Positions 16,311 through 24,699 of a stretch of 29,800 nt of DNA are shown here, in pieces (the first letter of the stretch is position 1; each line of letters starts with the position of its first letter). The notes below the pieces were generated by a model, which was not told the origin of the DNA, did not search any database, and saw nothing but the letters and a program-made list of their open reading frames with translations. The stretch is from assembly GCA_048498995.1 (NCBI GenBank), contig JBEHWX010000074.1, positions 1 to 29,800 of the forward strand. Direction: 5' to 3'. The translations under genes and the position numbers were made by a program. The stretch comes from JBEHWX01 sp048498995 (GTDB lineage: Bacteria > Bacteroidota > Ignavibacteria > OLB7).

Positions 16311-19103
16311 TCAGCGCGCGATCACGATGCTCCCGCGGATGGCGGCATCGTCGGTGAGGAGCTCGTAGCGGTAGTGCCCCGAGGTCAGTTGCGAGGCATC
16401 GACGGAGATGGCGCGGGAGCCCGGCTCGAGCTCTCCGGAATAGGGGACATCGACCACCACGCCGAGCATGTTCACCAGTCTGAGCGTCGCGTGCGCGCGG
16501 CGCCGGAGCGTGACGAGGAACGTAAGGCTCGACGACGCCGGGTTCGGCGCGGCGCTGATCGAAATGCCGGAGGCGGCCCCGCTCGCATCCCGCTCCGCGA
16601 GCCCCGCGACCGTCGGCACCGTGAAGTACCAGGTGGGAGACCACGTGCCGGTGTCCCCCGCGGCGACGGCGCGGACGCGCCAGAAGTAGGTGAGGCCGGG
16701 CTCCACCGGGATCGCGAGCGTGGTGTCGGCGATCCCCGACGAGTCGATCCGCGGCGACGACAGATCGGCCGTCGCGCCGACCCGCACGTCGTACCCGGTG
16801 GCATTGGCGACGGCATGCCAGAGGAGCCGCGCCGGGGAGGCGCTCACCCTGCCCGCCATCGGCGGCGAGATCAGCAGCGGAACCGCGCCGTACGTGCCGT
16901 GGCGGAGGCCATTGCCGAAGCTCGTTACCCAGACCTCTCCGGCCCGATACGGATCGAAGAACACCCGCTCCGGCTGTCGGAATGGATACTCAGCGACCGA
17001 CGTGAACACCGGAGCGTCGCTCCGGAGATTCGCCGTGTGCCATAGCCCGTCGACCTCGGTGGTCGCATACATCTCGTCCGGGTTCGACGGCGACACGGTG
17101 CAGGAGGTGACCCGGTCGAGGTCGAGGATCTTTCCCCAGTGAAGCCCGCGGTCGGTCGTTCTGTAGAGTCCTCCGAGACCGTTCGGCGCGCCTCCCCATC
17201 CGCTGAAGACGCCGACGTACCAGGTGTTCTCGGCCGCGTCGTGCGGATCGACCACCACATCCTTGGTCCAGTAGAGCATCTGGGGGGAGGAGCGATCGCT
17301 CCAGGTGGCGCCGCCGTCGGTGCTCAGGAAGACGCCGGAGCTGGCCGTGAATCCGGAGGCGGCGCGCCGGCCGGAATAGCTGGCCAGGAGCGCGCCATCC
17401 TTCAGCACCTGGATGTTGAAGGGATGTCCCTCGGTGCGAGGGGGCGCGGCAAGGCGTCTCCAGGTCGAGCCGCCGCCGCTCTGAATATCGTCGGAGACGT
17501 AGATGCCCCCCTCGGTGCCATGGATCACGCTGGCGTAGAGCCGGTTCGGGCGCGCCGGATCGAGCGCCAGCCAGATCACCGGATGATGGAAATCGTGGAG
17601 CACGCTCCAGCTCTTCCCCTTGTCGCCGGAGAAGAGCACCTGTCCCGCCCCGTTGTCCAGCGTGTTGTCGGCCAGGCGCGTGCTCTGATAGATGTCGTGC
17701 ACCGAGGAAGTGGCCGCGTAGGCGATCGACGTGGTCGGGTGGAGCACCACGCGATACATCGAGTTCAGCGTGTGGCCGGTATAGCTCTGCGACCAGGTGG
17801 CGCCACCATCCTCGGAGCGCGTTCCCCGGATGTCGGAGTAGCAACCGACCAGGGTGCTCTGATCAATCCAGGCCACCTGCCAGCAGGTGGTGTTCTCCAG
17901 CCCGTTGCTGGGAATCGCCCTGCCGTTGGGCGTGGGAGCTCCGGCCGGCGTGAGATATCCCGGCGGCACGTAGAGCGCGCGCCAGGTGGCGCCGCCGTCG
18001 GTGGTCAGGTGAGCGAAGCCGAGGTCGGTGATGATCGCGCGATTCTTGTCGGCCGGATCGACGGTGAAGCCGAGCGCGTATTCGCCATAGCTCCATCCCC
18101 GGTCGCCACCATCGCCGCTCCATCCGGTGGCGATGTTCGCGTTCCCTCGGGTCCGGAACAGGTTGCTCCAGCTGGTGCCGGCGTCGGTCGATTTGTAGAC
18201 CGTCGGCGCCCCGTCGTCGCTGCCGCCGGCAACGTAGACCAGGTTGTTGTCGTCTGCGTTGCCGGCGATGAAGAAGGGATGCACGTCGGTCGGGATGCCG
18301 CCGCATTTCCGCCAGCCGAACGTGTTCTTGTCGAGTTTGTAGACTCCCTTGGAGAGCGCGTGGTCGCTTCCGGTGACGCCGGGATAGACGTCCCCCTCGC
18401 CGAGGGTGACCGCGAAGAAGCGGAGCTCGCCGGCGGTCGTGGCGCCGATGAAGGAGACGAACGCCTCGCCGGCCGGAGGATGCGATCCCGCGGAGTCGCT
18501 CCAGGTGAGGCCGCCGTTGCCGGAGTAGCGTATGCCGTCGGAAGTACAGAGGTAGATCTGCTCGCCGTTGACATAGATGCCGGCGACATAGTACCCCTCG
18601 TCTCTGTGGTTGACTCCCGTGAACGTCGCACCGCCGTCGGTCGAGAGGAAGAGCCGCGTGTAATCGGTCAGGAGTATCCGGTCGCTGCGGGTCGGAACGG
18701 CCGCGAGGAAATACGCGCCTCCATCGGTGGGGTCGTTGCCGAGCGGCTTCCACGACGCGCCGCCGTCGGTGCTCTTCCGGGGCTCGGCGCGGTCGCCGTT
18801 GCGGCTGATGGCGTACATCACGTTGGGATCGCTGGTGTACGCGATCCTGCCTATCACGTCCCCGCCGCCGATCTGGCGGAAGTCCGGCACGCTCCAGGAG
18901 ATGCCGAGATCGGTGGAGTGGAAGATCTCCCCCATGTCGCAGGAGAGGTAGAGATCCTGGCGATGGTGCGGATCGAAGCTCGGGAGGAAGAGCGCGCCGC
19001 CCCCTCCCATGCCGGCGGGATTCCAGGTGAGCACCTGCCCCCGGACGGCCGATGCCGTCAGCAGAAGCGAACAGGTCGCGATGAACAAGCGCCAGGCTTT
19101 CAT
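16311..19103 (-). CDS. large BNR/Asp-box repeat protein with T9SS sorting domain, paralogue
   Basis: A 930-residue paralogue of the protein at 13170-15986, similar over its whole length. Signal peptide at 1-22 (LFIATCSLLLTASAVRGQ). At least ten Asp-box-like motifs follow (STDGGASWKPL, STDAGTSWSNL, TTDGGATWRAL, SGDKGKSWSVL, STDGGATWSDR), and one (TTDRGLHWGKI) has His in place of Ser/Thr. Then come an Fn3-like domain (NATGYDVRVGATADLSSPRI, GLTYFWRVRAVAAGDTGTWS) and a T9SS sorting domain (SAAPNPASSSLTFLVTLRRR, GHYRYELLTDD). GAGGT lies 7 bases before ATG 19103. It should be exported, moved by T9SS and displayed at the surface. The 324-base gap to its paralogue suggests separate promoters after a tandem duplication. 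Confidence 0.9.
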   Translation of the reverse strand: MKAWRLFIATCSLLLTASAVRGQVLTWNPAGMGGGGALFLPSFDPHHRQDLYLSCDMGEIFHSTDLGISWSVPDFRQIGGGDVIGRIAYTSDPNVMYAISRNGDRAEPRKSTDGGASWKPLGNDPTDGGAYFLAAVPTRSDRILLTDYTRLFLSTDGGATFTGVNHRDEGYYVAGIYVNGEQIYLCTSDGIRYSGNGGLTWSDSAGSHPPAGEAFVSFIGATTAGELRFFAVTLGEGDVYPGVTGSDHALSKGVYKLDKNTFGWRKCGGIPTDVHPFFIAGNADDNNLVYVAGGSDDGAPTVYKSTDAGTSWSNLFRTRGNANIATGWSGDGGDRGWSYGEYALGFTVDPADKNRAIITDLGFAHLTTDGGATWRALYVPPGYLTPAGAPTPNGRAIPSNGLENTTCWQVAWIDQSTLVGCYSDIRGTRSEDGGATWSQSYTGHTLNSMYRVVLHPTTSIAYAATSSVHDIYQSTRLADNTLDNGAGQVLFSGDKGKSWSVLHDFHHPVIWLALDPARPNRLYASVIHGTEGGIYVSDDIQSGGGSTWRRLAAPPRTEGHPFNIQVLKDGALLASYSGRRAASGFTASSGVFLSTDGGATWSDRSSPQMLYWTKDVVVDPHDAAENTWYVGVFSGWGGAPNGLGGLYRTTDRGLHWGKILDLDRVTSCTVSPSNPDEMYATTEVDGLWHTANLRSDAPVFTSVAEYPFRQPERVFFDPYRAGEVWVTSFGNGLRHGTYGAVPLLISPPMAGRVSASPARLLWHAVANATGYDVRVGATADLSSPRIDSSGIADTTLAIPVEPGLTYFWRVRAVAAGDTGTWSPTWYFTVPTVAGLAERDASGAASGISISAAPNPASSSLTFLVTLRRRAHATLRLVNMLGVVVDVPYSGELEPGSRAISVDASQLTSGHYRYELLTDDAAIRGSIVIAR

Positions 19104-19182
19104 CCGTGTACCTCGAGGAAATTGATTATCGAAGGAACGACCGCGGGGATGATGCCGCCGGCGCGCGTGGCGCGTGCCGGTG

Positions 19183-19294
19183 GAGAGAGAGAGAGAAGAT
19201 CTCGCGTGGACCGCCCCGAGCGCGCCGGTGGAGCGGCTCCGGGACGCTTCTCGCGCGGACGTCGTCTCGTCCGGTGGGGCGGAGAGAGAGAGAG
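19183..19294. repeat. two (GA)n tracts upstream of the BNR gene
   Basis: (GA) runs at 19183-19196 and 19282-19294, each preceded by a similar CCGGTGG-type sequence, lie in the leader of the minus-strand BNR gene starting at 19103. On that strand they are (TC)n tracts and could vary in length. Confidence 0.7.
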
Positions 19295-19317
19295 CGGGCG
19301 AGAGGGAAGGGAAGTGA

Positions 19318-19347
19318 AACGAGGCCGGGAATCTCCCCGGCCTCGTT
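19318..19347 (-). terminator. intrinsic terminator of aspS
   Basis: A perfect 12-bp stem (19318-19329 with 19336-19347) closes the loop AATCTC. It lies about 36 bases past the aspS stop on the minus strand, and TTTC follows in that direction. Confidence 0.75.
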
Positions 19348-19382
19348 CCGAATGATCATCGAAGATGAAGCGCCCGCGCGGC

Positions 19383-21164
19383 TCAGCGCGCCTCGTCGCC
19401 GGCCATAGCCAGGGCGATGTGGAGCGTGCGGAGCAGATCCTCCGGCACGGAGCTCGGCGCCTCGTCCATCAGCGACGCGGCGCTGGTGGTCTTCGGGAAG
19501 GCGATCACATCGCGGATGTTGTCGGTGCCGGCCAGGATCATGATCAGACGGTCGACGCCGGGGGCGATGCCGCCGTGGGGCGGGGCGCCGTAGCGGAACG
19601 CGTCGAGCATGAAGCCGAACTTCTTCTCGGCCTCCTCCTGGCTCAGGCCGATCATCGAGAAGATCCGCTCCTGCGTCGCGCGGTCGTGGATTCGGATGCT
19701 GCCGGAGGCGAGCTCGTAGCCGTTGATCACCAGGTCGTAGCAGTTGGCGCGGACCTTCAGCGGCTCGGTCTCCAGAAGGTGCTCATCCTCCGGCTTGTAG
19801 GAGGTGAACGGATGATGCACCGGCACCGGATTCCCGGTGGCCTTGTCCGCCTCGAACATCGGGAAGTCCACGATGAAGAGGATGTCGTCCACCTGCTTCG
19901 GGATCAGCTCCTCGCGCCGGGCGACCTCCAGGCGGAGCGCGCCGAGCACGGTGTGGGCCGCGTCCCAGCCGTCGGCCACCATCAGGATCAGGTCCCCGTC
20001 GCCGGCCTGCATCCGCTCGCGGAGATTCTTCTTCTCATCGGCCGAGAGGAACTTGGCCGAGCCTCCCTCCATGTCGTCGGCGGTCACCTTCAGCCAGACC
20101 AGTCCCTTGGCGCCGTAGCGCTTGGCGTAGTCGGTCAGCTCGTCGATCTGCTTGCGGGAATACTTGCCGCCGCCGATGACGTTGATGCCGGAGACCGCGC
20201 CGCCGGCCTCGAGCGCTCCCTTGAGCACCGAGAACTCCGTGGCCCCGAACAGATCGTTCAGGTCGCCGATCTCCAGGCCGAACCGGGTGTCCGGCTTGTC
20301 GGTGCCGAAGCGGGACATCGCCTCCTGATATGTCATGCGCCGGAGCGGCAGCGGAATATCCACTCCCTTGACCTCCTTCCAGACGCGCGAGAGGTAGGCC
20401 TCGACGAGCTGGAGCACATCCTCCTGTTCGACGAACGACATTTCGAGATCGATCTGCGTGAACTCCGGCTGCCGGTCGGCGCGCAGGTCCTCGTCGCGGA
20501 AGCACTTGGTGATCTGCACGTAGCGGTCGTAGCCGGAGACCATGAGGATCTGTTTGTAGATCTGCGGCGACTGCGGCAGGGCGTAGAAGCTGCCGGGGTG
20601 GACGCGGCTCGGCACCAGGTAGTCGCGCGCCCCCTCCGGGGTCGAGCGCACGAGCATCGGCGTCTCGATCTCGACGAAGCCGTTGTCGGCGAAGAACTGG
20701 TGCGTGATCTGATAGACCTGATTGCGCAGGCGGAGGATCCGCTGCATCTCCGGGTCGCGCAGGTCGAGGTAGCGATACTTGAGGCGGAGATCCTCGGAGA
20801 TCTGATCGCGCTTGCCGATCTCGAACGGCGTGGTCTCGGCGCGGTTCAGGATCACCAGCTCCGAGCAGTAGATCTCGATCTCGCCGGTCGGCAGCAGCGG
20901 GTTCGGCTTCTCTCGACGGCGCACCTCTCCCTGGATCGCCACCACGTACTCGCTCCTGAGCTCCGAGGCCAGATCCATCAGCTCCGGCGCGTGCTGCGGC
21001 GAGATGACGACCTGGGCGATGCCGGTGTAGTCCCGGACGTCGATGAAGATCAGCCCTCCGAGGTCGCGGCGTGAGGCGACCCAGCCGTTGAGTGCGACGG
21101 TGGAGCCGATGTCTCCGTTCCGGAGCTTCGCGGCGTAATGCGTGCGTTTGGGATATGCGGCCAT
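19383..21164 (-). CDS. aspS: aspartate--tRNA ligase
   Basis: A 593-residue class II aminoacyl-tRNA synthetase that charges tRNA-Asp using ATP in the cytoplasm. An N-terminal OB-fold anticodon-binding domain occupies about residues 1-110 (NGWVASRRDLGGLIFIDVRD). Motif 1 is near 161-172 (NGFVEIETPMLV), motif 2 near 221-241 (CFRDEDLRADRQPEFTQIDL) and motif 3 near 531-542 (GIAPGVDRLIM). The GAD insertion typical of bacterial AspRS lies between motifs 2 and 3. The length is normal for the bacterial type. ATG 21164 gives the usual N-terminus; no ribosome-binding site is evident before it. It is a single gene with its own terminator. Whether it also charges tRNA-Asn cannot be decided here, as gatCAB is not in view. 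Confidence 0.97.
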   Translation of the reverse strand: MAAYPKRTHYAAKLRNGDIGSTVALNGWVASRRDLGGLIFIDVRDYTGIAQVVISPQHAPELMDLASELRSEYVVAIQGEVRRREKPNPLLPTGEIEIYCSELVILNRAETTPFEIGKRDQISEDLRLKYRYLDLRDPEMQRILRLRNQVYQITHQFFADNGFVEIETPMLVRSTPEGARDYLVPSRVHPGSFYALPQSPQIYKQILMVSGYDRYVQITKCFRDEDLRADRQPEFTQIDLEMSFVEQEDVLQLVEAYLSRVWKEVKGVDIPLPLRRMTYQEAMSRFGTDKPDTRFGLEIGDLNDLFGATEFSVLKGALEAGGAVSGINVIGGGKYSRKQIDELTDYAKRYGAKGLVWLKVTADDMEGGSAKFLSADEKKNLRERMQAGDGDLILMVADGWDAAHTVLGALRLEVARREELIPKQVDDILFIVDFPMFEADKATGNPVPVHHPFTSYKPEDEHLLETEPLKVRANCYDLVINGYELASGSIRIHDRATQERIFSMIGLSQEEAEKKFGFMLDAFRYGAPPHGGIAPGVDRLIMILAGTDNIRDVIAFPKTTSAASLMDEAPSSVPEDLLRTLHIALAMAGDEAR

Positions 21165-21473
21165 GACGAGATGAGAGTATGCGAAAGATGGATCCGCCCG
21201 CCGTGCCCGGTTCATGTCCGGTGCGCGCGGGCGGAACGAGAAAGCTACGAAAGCCGGCAGAGGGGCGCAACGAGCCCACCGGCGCGGTCCGGCTCGGGCA
21301 TATCCCTCGCCGACATCGGCTCCGGCTCCATCGGTTGCGCACGTGCCGGCCGCCACGCCGTTACGGCGCGTGAATCCGTGCGCCGCGGCCGCTCATCGGA
21401 AGGCCGCGGTGGTGGGGGCAGGTCGTCAACGGCGCGTGATGGCCGTGAATCTTCCGTGGCGACGAGCGGGGAT

Positions 21474-21579
21474 TTGCGGTGGCCTCCCTGGCGCACGCTG
21501 AAGACGTGCGGCTACCGAAGCATCGGGCAGGGGCTTGCCGTGGCATGCATGGCGCACGCTGAAGACGTGCGGCTACCGG
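21474..21579. repeat. REP-like repeat copies 2 and 3 in a 61-bp direct repeat
   Basis: Segments 21474-21518 and 21535-21579 are about 45-bp near-identical direct repeats 61 bp apart. Each includes TGGCGCACGCTGAAGACGTG followed by CGGCTACCG. Within each, CGCACG and CGTGCG form a 6-bp stem around CTGAAGA. Confidence 0.88.
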
Positions 21580-21603
21580 ACGAACAAGGCTCCCCGGCTC
21601 AGA

Positions 21604-21630
21604 CGGTAGGCGCAGCTCTTCAGGTTGCGC
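21604..21630 (-). repeat. REP-like repeat copy 4, inverted and diverged
   Basis: On the minus strand this reads GCGCAACCTGAAGAGCTGCG and then CCTACCG, the same layout as the other copies with changed arms. It lies inverted 25 bases from copy 3. Confidence 0.7.
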
Positions 21631-21646
21631 CGTGATACCGCGAAGA

Positions 21647-21671
21647 GCGCACGCTGAAGCCGCGTGCCGCG
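21647..21671 (+). repeat. REP-like repeat copy 5, diverged
   Basis: GCGCACGCTGAAGCCGCGTG then CCGCG. The stem GCACGC/GCGTGC is kept around TGAAGCC, one register off from the other copies. Confidence 0.55.
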
Positions 21672-21817
21672 GATCGCCACGGAGTGTCGGCGCCATGTGG
21701 GATGGGATGTGGATGCGTGGGGAACGGAGAGGTGGCGTGTGCATGCGATGCCGGCGCGCTCGACGGCATCGAACGGTGATGTCGTGTCCGGCCTCCGTCG
21801 AGGGGGGATCGTCGGGA

Positions 21818-21836
21818 GCGGCTCGTCGGGAGCCGC
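21818..21836 (-). terminator. weak hairpin after the last collar gene
   Basis: GCGGCTC pairs with GAGCCGC around GTCGG, 15 bases past the stop of the minus-strand collar gene at 21851. No T-tract. Confidence 0.35.
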
Positions 21837-21850
21837 CCCCGGAATCCTGG

Positions 21851-22360
21851 TCACATCTGGCTCGGGAAGATTCCCACGAGCGCGATGATGTAGTTCATCA
21901 CCAGATAGGGCTGACGATTCTCATGAGGCTGGCTTCCGCCGATCGTCGAGGTGGCCTGCGGGGACATTGCCGTGTTCGGCTGGGCCGTGCTGTACAGCGG
22001 ATGCGAGGAATCGGTCACCTTGGCCCATATCGCGTTCAGCGGATCGTCGGCCGTGGCGGTGCCGGTCATGGAGTTGACGAGGTGAAGGTGCGTCGGGATC
22101 TCGTTCTTGGTCAGCGTAACCGCTTCGGAGCCCACCGGTTCGCCCAAGCGCACCGTCGAGGCAGCATGGAGCGGGGCGCGTCCGCGAAGATCCGGGAGGG
22201 CGAAGTTCACCCTGCCGTCGCCGCCGAAATTGGTGCCGAGCAGCGAGAAGAGAGCCTGGTTCTGGTTGATCGGGAGGAGCTGTCCGTTGCAGAGCGCCCA
22301 CCCCTTCGGCGCGAAGCCGAACGAGACGAGCTTGATCTCGCCGATTGCTGGTGTTGACAT
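21851..22360 (-). CDS. phage tail collar domain protein, subfamily A (cassette 2, third gene)
   Basis: A 169-residue protein of the Tail Collar/MdpB type: GEIKLVSFGFAPKGWALCNG with the conserved GWALCNGQ at residues 20-27, FALPDLRGRAPLH near 53-64, a His-rich middle (NEIPTHLHLV), and the C-terminal HENRQPYLVMNYIIALVGIF. There is no signal peptide, so any export uses another route. Its closest relative in the window is the product of 24700-25269, which shares HENRQP and MNY. The family is named after phage short-tail-fibre collars, but chromosomal copies without phage genes are common and of unknown role. ATG 22360 has only a weak GAAGAG site upstream. Confidence 0.9.
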   Translation of the reverse strand: MSTPAIGEIKLVSFGFAPKGWALCNGQLLPINQNQALFSLLGTNFGGDGRVNFALPDLRGRAPLHAASTVRLGEPVGSEAVTLTKNEIPTHLHLVNSMTGTATADDPLNAIWAKVTDSSHPLYSTAQPNTAMSPQATSTIGGSQPHENRQPYLVMNYIIALVGIFPSQM

Positions 22361-22433
22361 GATGTATATGCTCTTCTAGTGAGTGATCATTGGTGTGATT
22401 GCGTTCGATGGGGGCAAGTCATGCATCGGCCGC

Positions 22434-22461
22434 GCTTGCGGCAGTCGTGCTTGCGGCAGTC
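22434..22461. repeat. 15-nt direct repeat between collar genes
   Basis: GCTTGCGGCAGTC occurs at 22434-22446 and 22449-22461 in the 162-base gap between two collar genes. Adjacent sequence (GTGGCGGCCGCGCTTCACGG) looks like a degraded third unit. Confidence 0.6.
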
Positions 22462-22522
22462 ACGTATGTGGCGGCCGCGCTTCACGGGAATGCCGCCTGG
22501 GCCGCGCCGATGCGTGCCCGCC

Positions 22523-23059
22523 TCAGGTCGGCTGAGGATACAGGCCGAACAGCGCGATGCAGAAGTTGACCGCCAGGTAGGGCTGGATATTATCGTGCGG
22601 CTGCGATCCGCCGGTGGTCTGGATTGCAAGGCTGGTCATCGGGTTCAACGACGCGCCTCCGCTCATCTCGTGATAGGTCGAGATCGCGTTGGAAGGATCG
22701 TTCGACCAGAGCGCGCCGCTCGGGCTTTCCTGCTGATTGGTTCCCCCGGCAACCGCCATCGGGGCGTGCGAGTGGGCCGCCATCTGACTGATGGACAACG
22801 TCACGGATTCCACGCCTCCCGTCTCGGCCAGCGTATAGTTGCTTCCCGAGGAATTCTTTCCCATGTGGATCGGAACGCGGCCCTGGAGGTCCGGAAGCTT
22901 GAAGGTCTGCTCGCCGTCGCCGCCGTAAGTGGTGCCGATCAGGTTGAAGAGAACATCGTTCTGCGAGATGGGCAACTCATTGCCGTCGCAGAAGGCCCAT
23001 CCTATCGGTGCAAAGTTGCCGCCGAACATCAGGATCTCGCCGACATATGGCTCGGACAT
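22523..23059 (-). CDS. phage tail collar domain protein, subfamily B (cassette 2, second gene)
   Basis: A 178-residue collar-domain protein: MSEPYVGEILMFGGNFAPIG then GWAFCDGNELPISQND, TTYGGDGEQTFKLPDLQGR, SQMAAHSHAPM, and C-terminal PHDNIQPYLAVNFCIALFGL. It is closest to the product of 25394-25948: both begin MSEPY.GEI, use WAFCDG instead of WALCNG, and carry TNQQ...S and a NYTL segment. AAAGGAGT lies 9 bases before ATG 23059, a strong site. No signal peptide. It lies 97 bases downstream of the first gene of this cassette, so cotranscription is likely. Confidence 0.9.
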   Translation of the reverse strand: MSEPYVGEILMFGGNFAPIGWAFCDGNELPISQNDVLFNLIGTTYGGDGEQTFKLPDLQGRVPIHMGKNSSGSNYTLAETGGVESVTLSISQMAAHSHAPMAVAGGTNQQESPSGALWSNDPSNAISTYHEMSGGASLNPMTSLAIQTTGGSQPHDNIQPYLAVNFCIALFGLYPQPT

Positions 23060-23156
23060 CGTAAGTAACTCCTTTGGTGTAGGTAGATGTGAAGCTTGTT
23101 CGAATGTGACGCGTGCCGGCTCGGCCGACGCGACGTCGTCCGGAGCGAGATGGTGG

Positions 23157-23687
23157 TCAGCTCCGCGCGGGGAAGACTCCCTGCAGCGCGATGCAGAAGG
23201 TGAGGCCCAGGCTCGGCATCATGTTGTTGTGGGGCATGCTCCCCCCGGCCATGCCGGAGGCCCTCATGTCCATCTGCGCCAACGGTTGCACCGGCGTGGC
23301 ATAGGCGCCCATGCTGCCGCTCGGGGTCACGTTGGTCCAGACGGCATTGGTGGGATTCTCGTTGTTGGCGCCGCCGATGAAGCACTGCGGGACGTGCGTG
23401 TGCACCGGCAACTCCGGCTCCAGCAGCGTGACGTACGGGCTGCCGCCGGACTGTCCGAGATCGTACTGGCTCAGGCCCTCGCCCTGTCCGAAGTTGATCG
23501 GAATCGCGTCGATCATGTTCGGGAGCCCGAAGGTCGATTTGCCGTCGCCACCGAAGCGGGTGCCGAGCAGCGAGAAGAGGGCGGTGTTCTGGGAGATGGG
23601 GAGCAGCTGCCCGTTGCAGAGCGCCCATCCCTTCGGCGCGAAGCCGAAGGCAAAGATCCTGATGGAACCGAGACAAGGATCCGACAT
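23157..23687 (-). CDS. phage tail collar domain protein, subfamily C (cassette 2, first gene)
   Basis: A 176-residue collar-domain protein: MSDPCLGSIRIFAFGFAPKG then WALCNGQLLPISQNTALFSL, GGDGKSTFGLPNM, PVHTHVPQCF, and C-terminal MPSLGLTFCIALQGVFPARS. It is closest to the product of 26066-26599, with the same MS[DE]PC[LI]GSIRIF start, GKSTFGLPN, VSMGAY/GSMGAY and FCIALQGV ending. Four cysteine positions (CLGSI, CNGQ, QCF, FCIAL) are shared with that relative. GGAGA lies 8 bases before ATG 23687. About 1 kb without genes precedes it, so it probably heads a second transcript. Confidence 0.9.
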   Translation of the reverse strand: MSDPCLGSIRIFAFGFAPKGWALCNGQLLPISQNTALFSLLGTRFGGDGKSTFGLPNMIDAIPINFGQGEGLSQYDLGQSGGSPYVTLLEPELPVHTHVPQCFIGGANNENPTNAVWTNVTPSGSMGAYATPVQPLAQMDMRASGMAGGSMPHNNMMPSLGLTFCIALQGVFPARS

Positions 23688-24062
23688 GCGCGAATCTCCT
23701 GTTTGAGTGGTAGATGTGCCGACGCCTCCGGCGTCGACGATGTGATGTAGGGATCGGTCGCCGCTGATTCCTCCCCTTTGGAGGGTGATGAACGGTGACA
23801 CTCGCGATCGGATGTCCGGAGGGTGCGTCGGGACATCAATGGGGCCGGAGCGGGCATCGTGACCGCTCCCCGGCCGTTCCGAAGCGAGGGCTCGCTCCGG
23901 AGGAGGACGCACCGCGCCATGTCGAGGATCCGCCCGTGATCGACGGGCCTTCCCGCGGGAGGGGAAATCGCGGGGAGCGATCCTGATGGCGCCGGAGAAG
24001 TGATCGGCCGTGGCCGCTTCTCCGCCGTGAGTCCGAAACCTGCATGCATGGGCTCTCGCGAC

Positions 24063-24119
24063 GCCGACGTCGGATGGTCCGGAATCGGACGGGCCGACGT
24101 CGGATGGTCCGGAATCGGA
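24063..24119. repeat. 27-nt direct repeat, period 30
   Basis: Two identical 27-nt copies, 24063-24089 and 24093-24119, each beginning GCCGACGTCGGATGGTCCGG and separated by CGG. Each contains the palindrome CCGACGTCGG. It could be a protein-binding site pair in the cassette 2 leader or a simple duplication. Confidence 0.85.
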
Positions 24120-24455
24120 ATGGGGCGAAATCGGGCGCGCCGTCGTCGTTGCCGGCTCCTCCTCGTGGCCAAGGGAGCATGCGGAGAACGTGGGGCCCGG
24201 ACGTCGAATCGCCGGTCGCGTGAGATGGGATCCGCTGTTCGATCAGCGCGCGCCGGCGCCGAACGTGATCGTTGTCAACGTGCCGCGCGGCGCCGTCGGG
24301 ATGCCATGCACGAGCATGCGCTCCAGCGCGTGATGCCGGCGGCATCGGCCCGGAGAGCTCGTTGCCATGGCCCGGCGCGCATCGAGTCGCGCGTTGTCGG
24401 AGTATCCGTGAGAACTGCTGAGATAGAAGTGGATCGGATCATCGCATGATCGCGG

Positions 24456-24521
24456 ATGTGTCGTACGCCTGGTTGGCCGCATCCGCGTCGCATAGGAATC
24501 GGCGCGAAGATACATACGCCG
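24456..24521 (-). promoter_or_regulatory. conserved leader block of collar cassette 2
   Basis: A block of about 65 bp matching 27035-27099 with few differences. Both contain GTCGTACGCCTGGTTGGCC and AATCGGCGCGAAGATA at the same spacing. Each lies upstream, in the same orientation, of a three-gene collar cassette. Outside genes such conservation suggests a promoter or structured leader that was duplicated with the genes. No standard -35/-10 pair is obvious inside it. Confidence 0.6.
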
Positions 24522-24699
24522 GATCGTACGATCCCAGCGTCATCTGATGATGATGTGCGTCCGCATCGGCGCGGGGAGCGCCACGACCGGCCGGCCGTGG
24601 TCGCGCCGGCGAGAGCAATCCTCCACTCCGGCGTGAGACCGGCCGCCATGCGCGCGACCGGTCCCATCCGGAGCCTGCCTCTAGTTCGGCTCGCGATGC

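Larger units (their letters stand above)
21165..21850. other. gene-free stretch with dispersed repeats
   Basis: No gene supported between the aspS start and the first collar gene. It holds four copies of the REP-like palindromic element (21489, 21550, 21604 inverted, 21647) and a weak hairpin at 21818-21836 that may end the collar transcript. The left part presumably contains the aspS promoter, which I could not identify. Confidence 0.75.
23688..24699. other. leader region of collar cassette 2, no gene seen
   Basis: About 1 kb without a supportable gene between the two collar cassettes. It contains a conserved leader block (24456-24521) also found upstream of cassette 1, and a 27-nt direct repeat (24063-24119). 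Open frames here are Arg/Pro/Ser-rich and unlike the neighbouring proteins. Confidence 0.65.

Noticed and set aside
13821..19355. Long plus-strand frames opposite both BNR genes (about 733 and 738 codons)
   Set aside because: They mirror GC-rich codon use of the real genes, are Arg/Gly/His-rich, and lack any domain. The minus-strand proteins have signal peptides, repeats and sorting domains.
24243..24515. Minus-strand frame beginning MYLRADSYATRM with a similar stretch upstream of cassette 1
   Set aside because: The shared peptide comes from the conserved DNA block; outside it the frames diverge completely and have no ribosome-binding site. A leader element is the simpler reading.
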